9,817 bases of DNA from an uncultured Mycoplasmatota bacterium (GCA_949527715.1 CATEWF010000034.1:1-9817), one strand, 5' to 3'. Positions 1-8,674 are shown, counted from the first letter of the stretch. Notes: generated by a model not told the origin, from the sequence alone. Made by a program: numbers and translations.

Positions 1-21
1 AACAAAAAAGTTAAAAAATAA

Positions 22-723
22 CTACTCTTGCGAATTAACTGTGTAATATTTAAAAATAATCTCATCTAAATTAATATCAACTACAGAATGATACGACATT
101 TTAGCCTTCTTAGAAACTTCATGATCAAAATTATTTACACATACACTAAAAATGTTATACAAATTGTACTCTTCGATACCATCATTGGTATTTTCAATAC
201 CAATACATTCATTTCCACTTAATCCTGATTCTTTTAAAAAATTAACAATAGATTCTGTTACTGGGCTTGAACCAATAAGAGAAGTAATAGAGTCTTGAAC
301 GCTATCACCTGGTACACAAACATAATCAAAAGCACGAGATAATCCTAAACGTTCGATAATTAATTGAGCATTTTTAGAATGAGAGATAACACATACTTTT
401 AAATCTTTAGATTTGGCTTGTGCGATAATGTCTAAAATATTTGCATTAACATCTTCTGGCATTAATTCATTTTGAATTAATGATTGATATAAAGAATTTT
501 TTTCTTTATCAATTTGAGACACTAATTCTTCAGATATTTGAATATTATTGTATTCAAGTGTTTGTTGGATAATATAATTTCTTGAATGGTTTTGCAATTG
601 TGATCATTGTTCATCATCAAAAACAATTCCGTGCTGACTAAAAATACTTTTTCAAGCTAAAAAGTGGAATTTTGATAAATTAGTTATGATACCATCAAGG
701 TTAAATAATATTGCTTTTAACAT
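22..723 (-). CDS. HAD-superfamily protein, beta-phosphoglucomutase-like, probably catalytically inactive
   Basis: 233 aa with UGA read as Trp (W24 and W40 are both UGA). The start is the ATG at 721-723, 9 bases after the ylxM stop. Choosing it restores the complete HAD motif I block (MLKAILFNLDG, residues 1-11), followed by the cap residues H20 and W24-K25 typical of beta-phosphoglucomutase. Motif II is intact (S114, with K117 and N118), and the motif IV region reads IGIENT (about 174-179). The core is degraded: the nucleophile Asp8 is Asn8, the motif III Lys is Ser (about residue 153, in GSSPVTES), and the second acidic residue of motif IV is Asn178. In working family members these positions form the phospho-aspartate, neutralise charge and bind Mg2+. 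I infer a pseudoenzyme, perhaps a sugar-phosphate or protein binder. It is the last visible gene of the operon and has no clear Shine-Dalgarno. The fold is certain; the function is unknown. Confidence 0.85.
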
Positions 724-732
724 ATTTATATG

Positions 733-1038
733 TTATTTATATATGTTATCAATTTTTAATAGGTTTGCTTTAAGTTTTTTATCTTCAATATTTTTGTAAA
801 AATTTAACCTTTTTTGATTAATTTCATGTAATTTTAGTTTTGATTCATAGACTTGTAATTGTTTTTTGCAACGTTTAATTAAATCAAATATCGCTGCAGA
901 AGAAACTTCACATTCATTTGCAATTTCTTGATAAGTCATGTCTTCAAAAAAATACATCGATAAATATTTTTGCTGCTTTTTAGTAAATAAAGGTAGATAG
1001 TGGATTAGTAATTCACTATATTTAATTAATTCTTTCAT
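733..1038 (-). CDS. ylxM: YlxM/UPF0122 family SRP-associated helix-turn-helix protein
   Basis: 101 aa, close to the usual length of about 105-120 aa. The YlxM family is sigma-factor-region-4-like. In Gram-positive bacteria it is encoded beside ftsY and ffh and is linked to the signal recognition particle. The sequence shows the family pattern: an N-terminal helix with LLIHYLPLFTKKQQKYLSMYF (about 10-30), then a helix-turn-helix (about 33-56; TYQEIANECEVSSAAIFDLI), then a charged coiled helix (57-90). The ATG overlaps the ftsY stop by one base (TAATG), which suggests translational coupling. In Bacillus the next gene would be ffh; here a HAD-like gene takes that place. The protein has an unusually lysine-rich C-terminal tail. 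The family assignment is firm from motif and context. Whether it acts on SRP, RNA or DNA cannot be told from sequence. Confidence 0.88.
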   Translation of the reverse strand: MKELIKYSELLIHYLPLFTKKQQKYLSMYFFEDMTYQEIANECEVSSAAIFDLIKRCKKQLQVYESKLKLHEINQKRLNFYKNIEDKKLKANLLKIDNIYK

Positions 1039-2066
1039 TATATTTTAATTTCATTGGTGATTCCGTATACAAATTTTTCTAGATCAAACTCTTCTAAATC
1101 ATCGAGTTTTTCACCTAATCCAATGTATTTAACTGGTAAATTAAATGCATCTTTAATAGATAGGATAATTCCACCTTTTGAAGTACTATCCATTTTTGTC
1201 AAAATGATTCCAGTTAGTTTTGTTACTTCATTAAAGGCCTTTGCTTGTTGGATTCCAGATTGACCAGTAGTAGCATCAATAACGAGTAACGACTCACAAG
1301 GTTGAGAAGGATCAAATCTTTTAATTATCTTATCTATCTTTTTTAATTCGTTCATTAAATTAACTTTATTTTGTAATCTACCAGATGTATCACAAATAAT
1401 AACATCTAGTCCTTTCCCTTTTGCTTGAGTAATTCCAGTAAAAATTACACTTGCAGGATCTTGATTAGGTTTGTCAGGTTTAAATATATCTATATTTAAT
1501 CTTTGTGCTCACACAGATAATTGTTCAACTGCGCCAGCTCTGAATGTGTCTCCAGCAACCAAGCCAACTTTAAGACCATCTTTTTTAAACTTGTTTGCTA
1601 GTTTAGCAATTGAAGTAGTTTTACCTACACCATTAACACCAGTTACTAAAATAACATTAGTTGTATTTGGTTTTAGAACTATTTCATTATCAATATCAGT
1701 ATCCTGAATGTAGTAGACAAATAATTTGTCTACAATAATTTCTTTAATTAATTTAGAATCATTAACATTTTGGAACTTAATTTCTTCTACAATAGAGTCT
1801 AAAATTTTGCTAACAGAAGCATATCCGATATCAAATTGTAATAAAAAAGATTCAATCTTTTCTATTAATTGTTCATCTACTCTTACATAATTCTTTGCAA
1901 TTTCATTTAATGAATCTTGTAAAAAATTAGATGATTTTTTTAATCCATCATCGAATTTCTTTTGTTCAATTAAAGAATCGGCTTCTTGCTTTTTCTTAAT
2001 TTGAGTAGAAACTTTTTTCTTTTTTTTAAAACTTAAAGCTTCTTTTAATTTTTTAAAAAATCCCAT
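1038..2066 (-). CDS. ftsY: Signal recognition particle receptor FtsY
   Basis: 342 aa with one UGA Trp (W186). FtsY is the membrane-associated SRP receptor GTPase. It pairs with Ffh to deliver ribosome-nascent chains to SecYEG. Residues 1-18 form a basic amphipathic segment (MGFFKKLKEALSFKKKKK) fit for lipid contact, and the long acidic A domain of E. coli FtsY is absent, as in other small Gram-positive-type receptors. The N domain spans about 45-125. The G domain shows G1 GVNGVGKTT (143-151), the FtsY-specific DTFRAGAVEQL (173-183), G3 DTSGR (226-230), G4 TKMD (290-293) and the closing GLGEKLDDLEEFD (316-328). The start ATG is 2 bases downstream of the smc stop. The stop overlaps the ylxM start. 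The A8 and A6 runs near the 5' end encode the lysine stretch. All catalytic motifs are intact, so this is a working GTPase. Confidence 0.97.
1713..1733. repeat. 21-base near-perfect palindrome inside ftsY
   Basis: Two 10-base arms, GTAGACAAAT (1713-1722) and ATTTGTCTAC (1724-1733), are exact reverse complements around one central base. As RNA this would be a 9-bp stem with a 3-base loop. It encodes VDKLFVY in the N domain of FtsY. No U-run follows it, so it is not a terminator. It may be a chance product of AT-rich coding sequence. Confidence 0.6.
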
Positions 2067-2068
2067 AT

Positions 2069-5011
2069 TTAACTAACAAAATCTCGTTTTGCTTCAGCAA
2101 TAGAAATCTTAAAGATACTTGTAACACCTTTGATTTGCATTGTAGCACCATATAAAACATCACAACGTTCCATTGTACCAGGTCTATGAGTAATTACAAT
2201 GAATTGAGTATGCTCACCATTTTGGTGAATAATATTAGCAAATCTTTCAACGTTAGCAGGGTCAAGGGCAGATTCTGCTTCATCCAAAATAATTAATGGG
2301 AAATTCTTAATTTGAAGAATTGCAAATAAAATTGATAAAGCCACTAAAGTTTTTTCTCCACCTGATAATAAATTTAAGTGAACAACATTTTTACCAGGAG
2401 GGTTAGCGATAACATCTAATCCGGAAGATAAAATATCTTCTGGATCAGTATATTGAATTTGACAATTACCCCCACCAAATAAATATTTAAAAATTTCAGG
2501 TAACTTAGCATTAACATCATCAATAGTTTTTCTAAAGCTTTCTCTTGCTCTATTATCTAATTCATTAATAATATTAACAATTTCATCTTTAGCTTGTTGT
2601 AAATCGTTTTGCTGTTTTAATAATGTGTCATAACGTTCTTGGAGACCATCTAACTCATCAAGAGCTTCCATGTTAATAGAACCTAATTTATCAATTTCTA
2701 CTTGTAGGCGGTTAACAATGTCTCTTGCTTGTTGATCAGACATTGGTAATTCACCAGAGTAATTTTCAATAGCAAATTCAATAGTCATTTTGTATGACTT
2801 ATTAATTTTATCTCTAATTGATTCAATAACACTTTCGCATTTAATCTTATCATTTTCACATTTTGATACTAAATCACGGTATTTATCGATTTGGAATCTT
2901 AACTCAGTTAATTTTGCTTCTTTATCTTCAATTTCAGTTTTATAAATCATCTTAGTTTGACGATTTACGTTCAAATTTTCAGATAATTTGTCTTTTTTGG
3001 CATTTAATCTTGATAACTCTTCATTAAGTGAAACTTCGTTTCACTGTTTAGATTTATCTGCCAAATTATTCTTTTTAATAAGTTGTTGATATTCTATTTC
3101 ATATTTAATATTTTGGTTTTCATTCATTGAAAGACTTTGTTCATGTCTTGATAAAAGAATTTTCTTTTCATTTTGTTTAGTTGAAATTTCATTGTAGTTA
3201 GCTATTACTTTATCTAACTCGATTTTAATATCAGTTAAATTTCCATTTAACTCATCATAAATTTTATTTAATTCTTCTAATTTAGCTTCTAAATTAACAG
3301 TCGAAACAACTGAAGGTTTGTTATAACCTCCTGACATTGACCCACCAGCATTAATTACATCACCATCCAATGTAATTACACGATATAACATGTAAGTGTA
3401 ATTTGATAATTTAGATGCATTGTTTAGATCATCAGCAATAATCACATTACCTAAAAGATAAGAGTAAATATTTTCATATTGTTTTTGAGAAGTAACTAAT
3501 TGGCTGGCTACTCCAATAAAACCTTCAAGTGTTTTTAATACTTCAATATGTTCTGGTTTAACCATTCTTGGTTTAATGGTTGACATTGGTAAAAATGTCG
3601 CTTTACCTGATTTATTTCTTTTTAAGAAATTAATTGCCTCAGAAGCATCAGGTTGTTCTTCAACAATAATATTGTTTGCTGCTTTACCAATAGCAGTAAA
3701 AATTGCTTTTTCATACTGTTGGTCTACTTGTAAAAAATCTTTTACTAAACCTTTAATACCACTTAAAGCATTTTTGTTTTCGATAATCGTTTTAACACCA
3801 ATTTCTAAATTATTTTTATTGTTTAATTGATCAATAATGCTTTTAATAAGCATTCTTGTTTCAGTTAATTTAGTTGCTTTTTGATTTGATTCATTTGTTA
3901 ATTCTTGTCTCTTAATCTTAAGAGATTCAATCATTGAATCATATTCAGCAATTTGACCTTTTAATGTTTCAATATTAGATTTTGCATTTTCAATTTCAAA
4001 TTTTGTTGTTGAAATCAATTCTTCATATGCCTTTGCTTTCTTTTCAACATTTTCAGAAGTTAGATCATTGTGAAGTTTAGACTCAAGTGAACTTTTACGA
4101 ATCTCAACTTTGTTAATTTGTTCTAGTAATGAAGAATATTCATTATTTAAAGACTCAATATTTTTATCAGCAACATCAAGCTTTTGCTTTGCAAAACTTA
4201 ATGATTGACTAATTTGTTTGACATCCGGTTCAAACACTTCAAGTTCATTTTTAGCTACTGCATAATCAGCATTAGCTTTTTTAAGTTTTTCTTGAAAGAA
4301 ACTTAAGTCTTTAACTGATAACATTAAATCAAGTTTCATTAATTCTTTACGTTTTTCATTAAAGATTTTTGCTTTTTCAGCTTGTTTTTTTAACTTGTTT
4401 AAGTTAGATTCTAATTCCTTAACAATACTTGAAACATTATTCAAGTTTGCTGTTGTTCTTTCTAATTGATTGTTTGCTTCTTCTTTTTGTTTAGTATATA
4501 AACCAATACCAGCAGCTTCTTCAAAGATTCTTCTTCGTTCTTCTGGTTTAGCTTCAACAAACCATTGAACAGTACCTTGAGAAATAATACCAAGAGATCC
4601 TTTAGATAACCCAGTATCCAAAAAAATGTTTTGGATATCTTTAAGTCTTGCAGGTTCATCATTAATAAAATATTCGTTTGATCCGCTACCTCTTTCAAGC
4701 CTTCTAGTTACCGAAAGTTCTTTACCTTCATAATGAATAACTCCATTTGAGTTATCAAATACTAAAGTAACTTCAGCATATTTAGATGCATCGTGACCCT
4801 TAGAACCATGGAAAATAATATCATCAGATGATTTACCTCTTAATACTTTATTTGACTTTTCACCTAATACTCATTTAATAGCATCAACAATATTAGATTT
4901 TCCTGATCCATTAGGACCAACAACACCTGCCATTTGTTTATCAAAAACAAATTCTGTTCTTGTAGCAAACGATTTAAAACCTGTAGCAATAAACTTTTTT
5001 AAGAAAACCAT
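2069..5011 (-). CDS. smc: Chromosome partition/condensation ATPase SMC (P115-like)
   Basis: 980 aa, with UGA Trp at residues 47 and 657 and one UGG (W150). SMC dimers, with kleisin ScpA and ScpB, organise and condense the chromosome by ATP-driven loop extrusion. Order of parts: Walker A GPNGSGKSN (32-40) with the N-terminal head to about 165; coiled coil about 180-410; hinge about 415-563, ending in the conserved Gly-rich GGSMSGG; return coiled coil about 565-830; ABC signature LLSGGEKTL (881-889); Walker B LIILDEAESALD (906-917); D-loop and switch His to about 942. Both heads look catalytically complete. Total length is about 200 residues shorter than Bacillus SMC (about 1186 aa) but matches the P115-type SMCs of mycoplasmas. 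The start ATG at 5009-5011 gives the standard MVFLKKFIATGFKSF opening. It lies 7 bases after rnc and 2 bases before ftsY. No scpA/scpB is in the window. Confidence 0.97.
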
Positions 5012-5018
5012 ATTAATA

Positions 5019-5705
5019 TTATTTTTTAACTAATTTATTATAAGCATTCATTGCTGCTTCTCTTTCAGCATCTTTCTTTTTTGATCCGTGTCCAACACCA
5101 TAGCAAATGTTATCTGATCTTAATTCTACTCTAAATTTAGTATCTCCATTTTGATCTACATATTGTTTAGAAATGTATTTAATACGTTTCTTACCATATT
5201 TTTGAATTGCTTCTTGGAATAATGACTTGTAATCAGCAGAAGTTTTATCTAAATAATGAATTTCATAAAAATGGATAATAGTTCTTTTAAGAACTTGATA
5301 AACAGTTTTTTCACCTAAATCAAAATAAATTGCTGCAATTAGTGCTTCAAATGAATCTTCAAGAATTTTATCTGGAACATTCCCTTGATCATCCACTAAA
5401 GAATTTTGTAAAAGAATATATTTGTTAAGCCCAAGAGATTTTGCAGCCAATACTTCAGTATGAGATTGAACAATCATAATTTTAATCTTTGTCATTTCCC
5501 CTTCATCTTTTTCTGGGTATTTTTTAAAAAGAAATTCTCTTACATTCTTTTCGATAATTGCATCACCTAAAAATTCTAACCTTTGATAATCATAATTTAA
5601 GTTTTTTATGTTACGGTAAGAAGGATGAGTCAAAGCTTCAATATAAATCGAATAATTTCTCGGTTTAATTAATAGTTTGTCAAATAACGGTTGTAGATTA
5701 TTCAT
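5019..5705 (-). CDS. rnc: Ribonuclease III
   Basis: 228 aa, normal family length. RNase III cleaves double-stranded RNA with two-base 3' overhangs and processes rRNA precursors and some mRNAs. The endonuclease domain (1-150) carries the signature QRLEFLGDA (41-49), with metal-binding E44 and D48, and the second acidic cluster LEDSFEAL (115-122), with D117 and E120. The first signature position is Gln rather than the commoner Glu, a variation the family signature allows. The C-terminal dsRNA-binding domain (about 158-226) has the typical DYKSLFQE entry, GVGHGSKKKDAE and the final Ala-rich helix. The ATG lies inside the plsX end (8-base overlap, ATGAATAA), so translation is probably coupled. 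No Trp is present. All catalytic residues appear intact. Confidence 0.97.
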   Translation of the reverse strand: MNNLQPLFDKLLIKPRNYSIYIEALTHPSYRNIKNLNYDYQRLEFLGDAIIEKNVREFLFKKYPEKDEGEMTKIKIMIVQSHTEVLAAKSLGLNKYILLQNSLVDDQGNVPDKILEDSFEALIAAIYFDLGEKTVYQVLKRTIIHFYEIHYLDKTSADYKSLFQEAIQKYGKKRIKYISKQYVDQNGDTKFRVELRSDNICYGVGHGSKKKDAEREAAMNAYNKLVKK

Positions 5706-6678
5706 GTTTTAAACTTTCTTTAATTTTATTAATAACATTGTTGTTAATAGATTTATGTAACATTTCTAATGAACTATAAAATTGTTGATAGTCAGCAGAG
5801 CCATGAGTTTTTACAGCAATTTTATTAAGACCAATTACTAATGCTCCTGCATTGTTTTTGTAATCAAAAGTCTTTTTTAAACTTTTGATTGCAACAAGAG
5901 AAAACAATGCCCCTAATCAATTTCACGGTTTTTTGTATTGAGTTTTTAAACAATTGGTTACTGTTTTTAAACCACCTTCTAAAGATTTTAAAGTAATATT
6001 GCCTGTATATCCATCGCAAACAGCAATATCTATAACACCATTAAGTAGTTCTCTTGTTTCAACAAATCCTTTATAGTTAATAGATTTGTCGTTTCGTAAC
6101 AATTCATCAGCTTCATGATGAAAAGCAAAACCTTTTTCTTTTTCACTACCAATGTTAATTACACCAATTACAGGTTGTTTAATACCTCTAATTGATTCGC
6201 AATAAATTTTTCCCATTAAAGCAAACTGATATAGATTTTTACCCGTGCATTCTTTATTAGCACCTACATCTAATAAAGTCAAACCTTTACCATTACTTGT
6301 AGGAACATAAGGCATAAAAGCAGGACGTTCAATTCCAGGTATAGTCTTTATAAGACTGTATACTAGCAAAACGTAACAAGCTGTTGATCCAGCAGATAAA
6401 ACGCCATCAGCCTTGTTATCAACAACATATTTAATTGCTTGAAACATTGAAGAGTTAGGTTTTCTTAAAGCGGTTAAAGGAGAATCAGCCATGTTAACAA
6501 CTTCAGAACAATTAACTATTTCAAATTCATTAGGTTTTTTAAGTAATGGTTTTATTAATTCTTCATTACCAAACAAAATTATTTGAACATCATCATGTGA
6601 TTTAACAAAATCTCTAGCAGCTTTTACTGCTTCATTGATTTTGTTTTCAAAACCCATTACATCCAATGCTAATTTCAT
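5698..6678 (-). CDS. plsX: Phosphate acyltransferase PlsX
   Basis: 326 aa, normal length; W252 and W254 are both UGA. PlsX interconverts acyl-ACP and acyl-phosphate, the acyl donor for PlsY in phosphatidic acid synthesis; it is a peripheral membrane enzyme. Recognisable blocks: SPLTALR (66-72), SAGST (95-99), PGIERPA (114-120), LLDVGAN (135-141), NIGSEKEKG (175-183), NYKGFVE (201-207) and DIAVCDGYTGN (217-227). The usual N-terminal DAMGGD motif is altered to DVMGFE (6-11). The start is 3 bases after the fakA stop and the end overlaps rnc by 8 bases. In Bacillus fabD, fabG and acp lie between plsX and rnc; none is here. Next to fakA, PlsX most likely moves acyl groups from scavenged fatty acids (acyl-phosphate) onto ACP for the second acylation. 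The direction of flow is inference. Confidence 0.95.
5862..5890. repeat. 10-bp inverted repeat inside plsX
   Basis: AATCAAAAGT (5862-5871) and ACTTTTGATT (5881-5890) are exact reverse complements separated by 9 bases. It lies in plsX codons near the 3' end, about 150 bases before the rnc start. No U-run follows on the transcribed strand. One such repeat is not far above chance for this composition. Confidence 0.5.
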
Positions 6679-6681
6679 AAA

Positions 6682-8376
6682 CTATCTTAAAGCAAAATGG
6701 AACAAATAAATTGATTCATTCGAAGGAATGAAATGTAATTTCATTCCGTATTTTTCCATTCATTCTTTTTCAACAATATTAAGAGTTGCTGGAGCAACAT
6801 CAGTTCCATAAAAAATGTATGCATTTTTTGCTTTTTTATTGATTTTAAATAAATTTGTAAATGTTTGTTTAATAACAGTCTCAATATTTTTAGAAGAAGA
6901 GATAATTTTCTTGTCAATGATTCCAATGTAATCATTTTTCTTAACATCAATATGAGAATATTTAACCATTTTAACTGATTTAGAAATTTTACCAACTGCT
7001 GTAAGTTTAAAGTCTTTAGATAATTTTTTAATGTTAGTATCAAAGTCTTCTTCTGGGTTGTATGCTAAACACAAATTGTAAGTTGCTGCAATGTCTTTAG
7101 TGTTAATCAAATTAACTTTTGCACCTCTATTTGTATTAGTAAATAATGAAATTGCTTCATTAGCAGCCAATACCATGTTACCATCATCCACTAATAATAA
7201 AATCTTGGCAGATTTTACAGCATTTAATGCATCAATGAATTCTTGAATGGAAGGGTTACCATTCTTTTCGCAGTTAATCACATAATTTACCGCTAAATCA
7301 TCAATAAATAATTTAGTAAGTTTTTGAGTAGGAATAGTAGCAATCACTGCTGGTTTTTGAGAAAGATTAGTTTTTTTAGAGCTCTTTTCAAGAGTCATAC
7401 CAGGGTTTCTTTCTAAAAATTGGAAAGTCATGTTTTCAACTTTTACTTTTGAAAATTCTCCATATTTTTGACCAATTTGTAAAACTTTATATGGATTAAC
7501 AGAGTGAACATGAACTTTTAAGATGTCTTCATCTCTTACAATTGCTAAACTATCACCGATTTCTAACAATTCTTTCTTTAATGCTTTTTCATTTAAAATT
7601 TCTTTATCTTTTTGATCAATAACAACTTTTGATCCTAATTTAGCAATAAATTCACAACAATAACCAAATCCATCATTATTATCAACAAATGTTGGCTTAA
7701 TAGTTTTAGTAGCTAATGGTTTTTTATTTGATGGTTTCTTAATTTCTTTTGTTTTGTCTGGACTAGCTGTAAAAGACGCTTCCATACCTTCAAAGAAACA
7801 AACTAAACCATAACCACCAGAATCAACTACACCTGCATTTTTAAGTTCAGGTAAAAAATCAGGTGTCTGTTCAAGGATGTCTTTAGCCTCTTTAATGACA
7901 TCTATCATTAAATCTTGAATAGATTTATAAGTATTCTTTTTCTTATCAATATTTTCAGCAGTTACTCTAATAACTGTTAAAATAGTACCTTCAATAGGAG
8001 TAGTAACTGCACGATAAGCTGCCTCTTTAGCTTTACTAAAAGCATCAGCAAATTCACCAATAGTTAATTCTGTAGTATTTTCTTTAAATACACTAACAAA
8101 CCCTTTAATAATTTGTGAGAAAATAACTCCGGAGTTACCACGTGCATTCATTAATAAAGCACGTGAAAATTGTCTTCCTAATGTGAATAGATCTTTAAAT
8201 TCCATTCCTTTAATAACATTAACTGCACCTTCTGCAGTAATTTTCATGTTACTTCCCGTATCACCATCAGGAACAGGGAAAACATTTAACTCATTAATAT
8301 ATTCATATTGTTCAGAAATTGCTGCAGCACCTGCTACAAACATATTTTTAATTTGTTGAATATTAAGCTTAATCAT
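6682..8376 (-). CDS. fakA: Fatty acid kinase catalytic subunit FakA (DAK2/YloV family)
   Basis: 564 aa. The gene reads through a UGA Trp at residue 539 to a TAG at 6682-6684; stopping at the UGA would cut off the conserved C-terminus. FakA phosphorylates fatty acids held by FakB, making acyl-phosphate for phospholipid synthesis. The N-terminal DhaL-type ATP-binding domain (about 1-200) has FPVPDGDTGSNM (33-44) with Mg-binding Asp37 and Asp39, NARGNSGVIFSQ (77-88), PIEGTILTV (127-135) and NAGVVDSGGYGL (180-191). The middle domain (about 228-320) keeps Cys240 and the HxH pair (H289, H291), equivalent to the zinc ligands described for staphylococcal FakA. The C-terminal FakB-interacting region (about 340-564) includes NPSIQEF. 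The start is 2 bases after the yloU stop; a GGGGA 12 bases upstream is a weak possible Shine-Dalgarno. No fakB gene is in the window. It is fully intact. Confidence 0.95.
6715..6765 (-). repeat. Cluster of alternating inverted repeats at the fakA 3' end, before plsX
   Basis: On the plus strand TTCATTC occurs at 6715-6721, 6740-6746 and 6759-6765, and its complement GAATGAA at 6726-6732. The central pair extends to a perfect 10-bp stem, GGAATGAAAT (6725-6734) and ATTTCATTCC (6738-6747), with a 3-base loop. The same GAATGAA can instead pair with the copy at 6715-6721 (7 bp, 4-base loop). In the mRNA one element can therefore choose between competing partners about 40-80 bases before the plsX start. 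The cluster is within fakA codons. No U-run follows, so it is not a simple terminator. The repeats are seen directly; any regulatory role is inference. Confidence 0.6.
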
Positions 8377-8378
8377 AA

Positions 8379-8645
8379 CTATAAAGTCCCCACATTCACT
8401 GTTATTTGATCATTATCAAACATTTCTTTAAGTTCATAATAAACTAGGTCTTGAGTTTCACTCAAGCAGTTATAAATGCCATAGTTTTCATTATCTATAG
8501 CTACTTTGATGTCGATAACAAAATTTTTTAGGTTTATTTCAACTTGTGGTTCAATTGATGAATCAACAAGAGGAATTTTTTTGATTATTTCAAGAATGAT
8601 TTCTTTAATAACTTTAGCATTAAAATTTGTTTTAGTATTAGCCAT
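8379..8645 (-). CDS. Asp23/Gls24 (YloU-like) family protein
   Basis: 88 aa, shorter than Bacillus YloU (about 120 aa). The Asp23/Gls24 family are small alpha/beta proteins without known catalysis; some members are envelope-stress or membrane-anchored proteins. The pattern here is an initial helix (VIKEIILEIIKKIPLVDS, about 12-29), strands (EINLKNFVIDIKVAID, about 36-51), then the family's YGIYNCLSETQDLVYYELKEMF helix (55-76) and a final strand ITVNVGTL. The strongest support is position: yloU precedes yloV/fakA in most Firmicutes, and here it lies 2 bases upstream of fakA. The N-terminal glycine-rich loop of longer members is reduced. It is the first gene of the leftward operon and no Shine-Dalgarno is visible before its ATG. 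Role unknown; I infer a link to fatty acid kinase only from genomic neighbourhood. Confidence 0.8.
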   Translation of the reverse strand: MANTKTNFNAKVIKEIILEIIKKIPLVDSSIEPQVEINLKNFVIDIKVAIDNENYGIYNCLSETQDLVYYELKEMFDNDQITVNVGTL

Positions 8646-8674
8646 GGTTTAATAAATTAAATCACAATCTTAAC

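Noticed and set aside
22..723. HAD gene considered as a pseudogene because of lost catalytic residues
   Set aside because: The frame is open across all 233 codons with fold motifs kept, and stop and start positions fit the operon; a pseudoenzyme explains this better.
1054..1263. Plus-strand open frame opposite ftsY, and similar ones at 1471-1707 and 3576-3830
   Set aside because: They are antisense shadows of ftsY and smc, with no ribosome binding site and no recognisable protein features.
2006..2032. A-runs (A8 and A6) encoding the FtsY lysine stretch, considered as a programmed frameshift or slippage site
   Set aside because: Both alternative frames reach a stop within a few codons, so no useful product would result; the lysines are expected in this membrane-binding segment.
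3027..3045. 8-bp inverted repeat with a GAA loop around a UGA Trp codon in smc, considered as a recoding signal
   Set aside because: UGA is an ordinary Trp codon here, and 8-bp stems are expected by chance in this AT-rich sequence.
4615..4637. 9-bp inverted repeat with 5-base loop inside smc (TATCCAAAA/TTTTGGATA)
   Set aside because: About one such repeat is expected by chance in a window of this composition. There is no U-run and no gene boundary nearby.
6741..7043. Second open frame within fakA on the same strand
   Set aside because: It is a shifted-frame shadow of a clearly conserved coding region with a low-complexity Leu/Lys product. The frame at 4462-4698 inside smc is rejected for the same reason.
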